DNA of 28,749 nt from the NCBI GenBank assembly GCA_027064265.1, contig JAMOQA010000552.1:1-28749 (forward strand), in the 5' to 3' direction. Shown piece by piece: positions 24,244-28,749 of the stretch (the first letter of the stretch is position 1; each line of letters begins with the position of its first letter). The position numbers and the translations under genes were made by a program. The DNA is from Acidobacteriota bacterium. GTDB lineage: Bacteria; Acidobacteriota; Polarisedimenticolia; J045. The notes beneath the pieces are model-generated. The model ran no database searches. It worked only from the letters and a program-made list of their open reading frames with translations, and was not told where the DNA came from.

Positions 24244-24268
24244 ACGCGGCGCCCCGGCGCCGCGTTTT
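24244..24268 (+). terminator. Intrinsic terminator after the DsbA-like gene
   Basis: Perfect 10-bp GC stem (ACGCGGCGCC, loop CC, GGCGCCGCGT) running into TTTT, starting 12 bases after the stop codon. It separates this gene from the pyruvate dehydrogenase operon. Confidence 0.75.
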
Positions 24269-24282
24269 CCCGGCCCGGGAGA

Positions 24283-24311
24283 CTGACTGGATTTCTTCAC
24301 CGGTAAGTCAG
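24283..24311. promoter_or_regulatory. Inverted repeat upstream of the pyruvate dehydrogenase operon
   Basis: CTGACT (24283-24288) and AGTCAG (24306-24311) are separated by 17 unusually AT-richer bases. They lie 66 bases before the pdhA start and upstream of a weak -10-like TAGGAT (24344-24349). This could be a regulator site or chance; it does not match the E. coli PdhR consensus. Confidence 0.25.
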
Positions 24312-24376
24312 CCCGACCCTGTCCCGCGCCCCGACGGGCCGTGTAGGATCCCGGCGCCACCCGAGGACGAACGACG

Positions 24377-25474
24377 ATGCCACGGAAGATCGTGCAGAGG
24401 TTCCAGGTGCCCTTCCTCCAGGTGCTGGACGAGAAGGGCAAGGTCGACCCGAAGCTGGACCCGGGTCTTCCCGACGAGGACCTGGTCCGGCTCTACGAGG
24501 CGATGATCCTCGCCCGGGAGGCGGACCAGCGCATGCTGCGCCTCCAGCGCCAGGGCCGGATCGGCACGTTCGGACCGGCGACCGGCCAGGAGGCGGCGTC
24601 GGTCGGTCCCGCCCTGGCGATGGGGCCCCGGGACTGGCTCGTCCCCTCCTTCCGGGAGATGGGGGCGATGCTGATGCGGGGGATCCCCCTCTCGACGATC
24701 CTGCTCTACTGGGGCGGCTGGGAGGAGGGGAACGTCTTCCCCGAGGAGGCCCGCACCCTCCCGATCGCGGTGATCCTGGCGAGCCAGGTCCCCCACGCGG
24801 TCGGCCTCGCCTACGCGGAACGGTTGCGGGGCGAGGACGCGGCGGTGGTCGCCTTTTTCGGGGACGGCTCGACCTCCGAGGGCGACTTCCACGAGGCCCT
24901 GAACTTCGCGGCCGTCTGGAAGGCGCCGGTGGTCTTCGTCTGCCAGAACAACCAGTGGGCGATCTCGACTCCGTTCGAGAAGCAGACCGCCTCGGAGACG
25001 ATCGCCCAGAAGGCGATCGCCTACGGGATGCCCGGGATCCGGGTCGACGGCAACGACCCCCTCGCCACGTACGTGGCGGTCCGCGACGCCCTCGCGCGGG
25101 CGCGGGCCGGCGAGGGGCCGACGCTCGTCGAGGCGCTGACCTACCGCCTGATGATGCACACGACGGCGGACGACCCGACCAGGTACCGCAGCGACGAGCA
25201 GGTGAAGCCGTGGCAGCGGCGCGACCCCCTGGTCCGCACCCGCCTGCTCCTCGAGAAGAGGAAGCTGTGGGACGACGAGCGGGAGGCGGAGCTGCGCGCC
25301 CGCTGCAAGGAGACGATCGACGAGGCGGTGAAGGCGTACGAGACCTGGAAGCCGCCCCGGCCGGACGTGCCGTTCGACCGGGTGTACGCGACGCCCCCCG
25401 CCGAGCTCGAGGCCCAGCGGAAGGAGTTCCTCGCCTCCCTGCCGGGGGCGGACGCCGGGAAGGGGGTGGATTGA
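24377..25474 (+). CDS. pdhA: Pyruvate dehydrogenase E1 component, alpha subunit
   Basis: 365 aa, ATG at 24377. It is a thiamine-diphosphate enzyme that decarboxylates pyruvate (or another 2-oxo acid) and loads the acetyl group onto lipoyl-E2. The ThDP motif GDG ... NN spans 162-192 (FFGDGSTSEGDFHEALNF to CQNNQWAIS). FGPATGQEAASVG (65-77) and SFREMGAMLMRGIP (91-104) are E1-alpha family blocks, and the phosphorylation-loop-like YRLMMHTTADDPTRYRSDEQ lies near 256-275. Length is normal. It starts a four-gene operon with E1-beta (1-base overlap, TGATG), E2 and E3. A branched-chain 2-oxo acid dehydrogenase is the main alternative; the YWGGWEEG segment and strong overall fit favour PDH, but substrate is not decided by sequence alone. 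Confidence 0.9.
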   Translation: MPRKIVQRFQVPFLQVLDEKGKVDPKLDPGLPDEDLVRLYEAMILAREADQRMLRLQRQGRIGTFGPATGQEAASVGPALAMGPRDWLVPSFREMGAMLMRGIPLSTILLYWGGWEEGNVFPEEARTLPIAVILASQVPHAVGLAYAERLRGEDAAVVAFFGDGSTSEGDFHEALNFAAVWKAPVVFVCQNNQWAISTPFEKQTASETIAQKAIAYGMPGIRVDGNDPLATYVAVRDALARARAGEGPTLVEALTYRLMMHTTADDPTRYRSDEQVKPWQRRDPLVRTRLLLEKRKLWDDEREAELRARCKETIDEAVKAYETWKPPRPDVPFDRVYATPPAELEAQRKEFLASLPGADAGKGVD

Positions 25475-26454
25475 TGGCCCGGATGACGATGGTCCAGGCG
25501 ATCAACCTCGCCCTCCACCAGGAAATGGAGCGGGACGACTCGGTCCTCGTCCTCGGCCAGGACGTGGGGGTCAACGAGGGCGTCTTCCGGGTGACCGCCG
25601 GCCTCCTCGCCAAGTTCGGCGAGCCGCGGGTGATCGACACCCCCCTCGCCGAGTCGGCGATCGTCGGCACGGCGATCGGGATGGCCCTCGGGGGCCTGCG
25701 CCCGGTGGCGGAGATCCAGTTCTCCGGGTTCGCCCTCCTCGCCCTCGGGCAGCTGGAGGGGAACGCCGCCCGCTACCGGTCGCGGACCTGCGGCCAGCGG
25801 GGCGTGCCGCTGGTGGTGCGGATGCCCTACGGCGGCGGCGTGCGGGCCCTCGAGCACCACTCGGAGAGCCGGGAGGCGATCTTCGCGCACGTCCCGGGGC
25901 TCAAGGTGGTGATCCCCTCCACCCCGCGGACCGCCCGCGCGCTGCTGGCCGCGGCGATCCGGGACCCGGACCCGGTGATCTTCATGGAGCCGAAGAAGTC
26001 GTACCGGGCGTTCCGGGAGGAGGTCCCGGAGGAGCCCGAGACGATGGAGATCGGCCGGGCCCGGATCGCCCGCGAGGGGAACGACCTCGCGGTGGTCTCC
26101 TGGGGAGCGATGCTCCGGCCGACCCTCGCGGCGGTGGAGCAGGTGGAAGAGGCCCGCGGCGTCTCGATCCGGGTGATCGACCTGCTGACGATCTCCCCCC
26201 TCGACCGGGAGACCCTGGTCCGGGCGGTGAAGGAGACCGGCAGGATGGTCGTCGTCCAGGAAGCGCCCCTCTCCTTCGGGCCCGCGTCGGAGATCATCGC
26301 CACCGTCAACGACGAGGCGCTCCTCTGGCTGGAGGCCCCGGTGAAGCGGATCGCCTCCTGGGACGTCAACACCCCGTACTTCGCCCGGGAAGAGGCGTTC
26401 TTCCCCGGGGTCGAGCGGATCCGGAAGGGGATCGAGGAGACCCTCGACTTCTGA
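25474..26454 (+). CDS. pdhB: Pyruvate dehydrogenase E1 component, beta subunit
   Basis: 326 aa. The ATG at 25474 shares its A with the pdhA stop. It starts MARMTMVQAINLALHQEMERDDSVLVLGQDVGVNEGVF, the standard beginning of E1-beta, with the VLGQDVG acidic block. It then has DTPLAESAIVGTAIGMALGG (the ThDP-binding Glu lies in this region), IQFSGFALLALGQLEGNAARYR, MPYGGGVRALEHHSES, PGLKVVIPSTPRTARALL and the C-terminal transketolase-like half with VIDLLTISPLDRETL and VVVQEAPLSFGPASEI. The subunit completes the alpha2-beta2 E1 with the upstream gene. Length matches the family (about 325). Confidence 0.93.
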   Translation: MARMTMVQAINLALHQEMERDDSVLVLGQDVGVNEGVFRVTAGLLAKFGEPRVIDTPLAESAIVGTAIGMALGGLRPVAEIQFSGFALLALGQLEGNAARYRSRTCGQRGVPLVVRMPYGGGVRALEHHSESREAIFAHVPGLKVVIPSTPRTARALLAAAIRDPDPVIFMEPKKSYRAFREEVPEEPETMEIGRARIAREGNDLAVVSWGAMLRPTLAAVEQVEEARGVSIRVIDLLTISPLDRETLVRAVKETGRMVVVQEAPLSFGPASEIIATVNDEALLWLEAPVKRIASWDVNTPYFAREEAFFPGVERIRKGIEETLDF

Positions 26455-26472
26455 GCCGAGGAGGACCGGGAC

Positions 26473-27783
26473 GTGTTCGAGTTCAAGTTGCCGGACCTGG
26501 GAGAGGGGATCCACGAGGGAGAGATCCTCGCCTGGCACGTCTCCCCCGGGGACGTGATCGAGGAGGACGCGCCGCTCCTCGACGTGGAGACCGACAAGGC
26601 GGCGGTGACGATCCCCTCTCCCCGCGGGGGGAAGGTGGTGAAGATCGTCGGCAAGCCGGGCGACATCATCGAGGTCGGCCAGGTGATCGCCGTCATCGAC
26701 GACGGCAGCGGCGAGACCGTGGCGGAAACGCCGGAGGAGGAGAAGACGCCCACCCCCGCCGAGGCGCCGCCGCCGGCCGCCGCGGAGGCAGTGGCGGCGG
26801 AAGCGCCCGCGCCGGCCCCGCCGACCGCCGCGACCGGACCGGCCCGCCGGGTGGCCGCCGCCCCCTCGACCCGGCGCCTCGCCCGGGAACTCGGGGTCGA
26901 CATCCGGCTGGTGCCGGGGACCGGCCCCGGTGGGAGGGTGACGCCGGAGGACGTGCGCCGGTTCGCGGAGGGGGGCGCCCCGGCCCCGGCGGCGCCGGCC
27001 GAGGAGCCCGGGGAGGCCCCCGCCTTCACCGGCGGCGGACGGGTCCCGTTCCTCGAGGTGGGACCGCTGCCGGACTTCACGAAGTGGGGCCCGGTGGAGA
27101 AGGAGCCGCTGCGCTCGATCCGCCGCAGGGTCGCCCGGAAGATGACGACGTCGATGGTCGTCGTCCCCCACGTCGCCCACATGGAAGACGTGGACGTCAC
27201 CGTCCTCGAGGAGTTCCGGCAGCGGGAGCGGGAGCGGGGCGGCGCCCGCCTCACCCTGCTCGCCTTCGTGCTCAAGGCGGCCGCCCGGACGCTCCGGGAC
27301 TTCCCGATGTTCAACGCGAGCCTCGACCCGGTGCGCGAGGAGATCGTCTACAAGAAGTTCTGGAACATCGGCATCGCGGTCGACTCGGGCCGCGGGTTGA
27401 TCGTCCCCGTGATCCGCGAGGTCGACCGGAAGTCGATCCGGGAGATCTCCGCGGAGATCGTCGCCCTCGCGGAGAAGGCCCGGTCCGGGAAGATCGGGGT
27501 CGAGGACCTGCAGGGCGGCACGTTCACCGTGACGAACGTCGGTCCCCTGGGGGGCACCGGCATGATCCCGACGATCAACTACCCGGAGTGCGCGATCCTC
27601 GGCATGGGCCAGGCGCGCCCCCGGCCGGTGGTCCGGGACGGCGAGATCGTCGTCCGCACGATCATGCCGGTCACCCTGGCCTTCGATCACCGGATCGCGG
27701 ACGGCGCCGACGCCGCCCGCTTCGTGAACGCCCTGCGCCGGCGCCTCGAGGAGCCGATCTCGTGGCTCCTCGACACGCCCTGA
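26473..27783 (+). CDS. pdhC: Dihydrolipoamide acyltransferase E2 component
   Basis: 436 aa. A GTG at 26473 follows GAGGAGG, 18 bases after pdhB. One lipoyl domain (1-78) has the lipoylation Lys42 in VETDKAAVTI. An Ala/Pro/Glu-rich flexible linker (80-122) leads to the peripheral-subunit-binding domain (about 126-164; PSTRRLARELGVDIRLVPG then GRVTPEDV), which docks E1 and E3. A second Pro/Ala linker follows, then the catalytic core (about 208-436) with His406 and Asp410 in FDHRIADG and NVGPLGGTGMIPTINYPE. It transfers the acetyl group from lipoamide to CoA. A single lipoyl domain is present, as in most Gram-positive-type and many other E2 enzymes. Other acyl groups (branched-chain) are possible. 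Confidence 0.93.
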   Translation: MFEFKLPDLGEGIHEGEILAWHVSPGDVIEEDAPLLDVETDKAAVTIPSPRGGKVVKIVGKPGDIIEVGQVIAVIDDGSGETVAETPEEEKTPTPAEAPPPAAAEAVAAEAPAPAPPTAATGPARRVAAAPSTRRLARELGVDIRLVPGTGPGGRVTPEDVRRFAEGGAPAPAAPAEEPGEAPAFTGGGRVPFLEVGPLPDFTKWGPVEKEPLRSIRRRVARKMTTSMVVVPHVAHMEDVDVTVLEEFRQRERERGGARLTLLAFVLKAAARTLRDFPMFNASLDPVREEIVYKKFWNIGIAVDSGRGLIVPVIREVDRKSIREISAEIVALAEKARSGKIGVEDLQGGTFTVTNVGPLGGTGMIPTINYPECAILGMGQARPRPVVRDGEIVVRTIMPVTLAFDHRIADGADAARFVNALRRRLEEPISWLLDTP

Positions 27784-27796
27784 GGAGGATGCGCGG

Positions 27797-28749
27797 ATGG
27801 TGATGGGATCCCTCGTCCAGGAGACGGACGTCCTGGTGATCGGCGCCGGGCCCGGCGGCTACGTCGCCGCGATCCACGCCGCCGACCTCGGCCTCGAGGT
27901 CACCCTCGTCGAGGAGCGGGAGCAGCTCGGCGGGGTCTGCCTGCTCGAGGGGTGCATCCCCTCGAAGGCGCTGGTCCACGCCACGGAACTCGCCGAGGGG
28001 GTGCGCGGCGGGAAGCGCTTCGGGCTGCTGGCCGAGAACGTGCGGATCGACCGGAAGGGGCTCCAGCGGTTCCGCCGGCAGGTCTCGGACACCCTGGCGA
28101 AGGGGGTCCGCGGCCTCCTCGAGCGCCGGGGCGTGGAGATCGTCCGGGGCCGGGCCCGCTTCGAGGGGCCCCACCGGGTCGCCCTCGAGGGGGCCGAGGT
28201 CGCCGCCATCGAGTTCAGGCGGGCGATCCTCGCGACCGGGTCCCGGGTGAAGACGCTCCCGTTCGCCGGGGGGCTCGACTGCTGGACCTCCCGGGACGCC
28301 CTCGCCCTCGAGGAGGTCCCCGGGAAGCTGCTGGTCGTCGGCGCCGGGTACATCGGTCTCGAGCTCGGGTTCGTCTACGCCGGGCTCGGCAGCGAGGTGT
28401 CGGTCGTCGAGGTGCTCCCGGAGATCCTCGCCGGCGTCGACCGGGACCTGGCCGCCGTCGTCGAGAAGAACGCCCGCCGCCGGTTCCGGAACCTGTGGCT
28501 CGAGACGACGGTGAAGGGGATGGAACGGGACGGCGATGGATACCGGGTCGTGCTCGCCGGCAAGGACGGCACCGAGGAGACCCACGTCTTCGACCGGGTG
28601 CTCCTCGCCGTCGGGCGCGCGCCCAACACCGACGGGATCGGCCTCGAGGCCCTCGGGCTCGAGACGGACGAGCGGGGCTTCCTGCCGGTGGACGATCGCT
28701 GCCGGACGAGGGTCCCCCACGTGCTCGCCATCGGGGACATCACGCCGGG
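27797..28749 (+). CDS. lpd: Dihydrolipoamide dehydrogenase E3 component (partial, right edge)
   Basis: The ATG at 27797 follows GAGGAGG at 8 bases, and that Shine-Dalgarno overlaps the E2 stop codon. 317 residues are visible and the frame is open to the window edge. FAD-binding DVLVIGAGPGGYVAA (11-25); redox-active disulfide Cys48/Cys53 in GGVCLLEGCIPSKAL; ATGSR; NAD-binding LLVVGAGYIGLELGFVYAGLG (178-198); AVGRAPNT; and the second FAD contact VLAIGDITP at the cut. The C-terminal dimerisation domain with the catalytic His lies outside the window. It re-oxidises dihydrolipoamide on E2 using NAD+. It is the last visible gene of the pdh operon. Confidence 0.93.
   Translation, partial: MVMGSLVQETDVLVIGAGPGGYVAAIHAADLGLEVTLVEEREQLGGVCLLEGCIPSKALVHATELAEGVRGGKRFGLLAENVRIDRKGLQRFRRQVSDTLAKGVRGLLERRGVEIVRGRARFEGPHRVALEGAEVAAIEFRRAILATGSRVKTLPFAGGLDCWTSRDALALEEVPGKLLVVGAGYIGLELGFVYAGLGSEVSVVEVLPEILAGVDRDLAAVVEKNARRRFRNLWLETTVKGMERDGDGYRVVLAGKDGTEETHVFDRVLLAVGRAPNTDGIGLEALGLETDERGFLPVDDRCRTRVPHVLAIGDITP

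Overview
The window is very GC-rich, with strong third-position G/C bias, so nearly every real gene has long antisense or out-of-frame shadow ORFs. The encoded families suggest a Gram-negative, high-GC bacterium of Acidobacteriota-like character: a periplasmic beta-propeller hybrid kinase, YqgE/AlgH, a secreted protein with thrombospondin type 3 repeats, and E1-alpha/E1-beta pyruvate dehydrogenase. The phylum is inference; no rRNA or other phylogenetic marker is present. No tRNA, rRNA, CRISPR array, transposase or prophage gene was recognised.

Layout. (1) Positions 1-6718, minus strand: trmH, a VanZ-like membrane protein with a jelly-roll-like ectodomain, a 1375-residue hybrid sensor kinase (14 propeller repeats, Y_Y_Y, HisKA, HATPase, two receivers), and the possible start of another gene running off the left edge. 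(2) 6791-8134: a CysQ-like phosphatase (+) convergent with a ComFB-family protein (-), separated by a 12-bp-stem hairpin. (3) 8250-11905: two overlapping paralogous GT39 (ArnT-like) glycosyltransferases. (4) 11608-13948, minus strand: a cobalt/nickel ECF transporter operon cbiM(N)-cbiQ-cbiO with 4-nt start/stop overlaps. (5) 14042-15648: a sensor kinase and OmpR-type regulator, divergent from cbiM. (6) 15649-15938: a dense palindromic region with two exact 52-bp repeats, between convergent genes. (7) 15939-20654, minus strand: a secreted subtilase-fold protein with thrombospondin-3 and FN3-like modules. It keeps the Asp and His of the triad, but the nucleophile Ser position reads Gly and the oxyanion Asn position reads Asp. 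(8) 20770-23039, minus strand: gpmI followed by yqgE/algH. (9) 23198-24232: a periplasmic SurA_N-like/DsbA-like fusion, followed by an intrinsic terminator. (10) 24377-28749: a pyruvate dehydrogenase operon pdhA-pdhB-pdhC-lpd, the last gene cut by the window edge.

How the genes work together. The right side is central carbon metabolism: GpmI makes 2-phosphoglycerate in lower glycolysis and the PDH complex makes acetyl-CoA. The left and middle are envelope and sensing functions. The most interesting items are the apparent pseudo-subtilase, the double-hairpin repeat element, a His-rich insertion in the CbiO ATPase, a receiver without its phospho-acceptor in the hybrid kinase, and the SurA_N-DsbA fusion.
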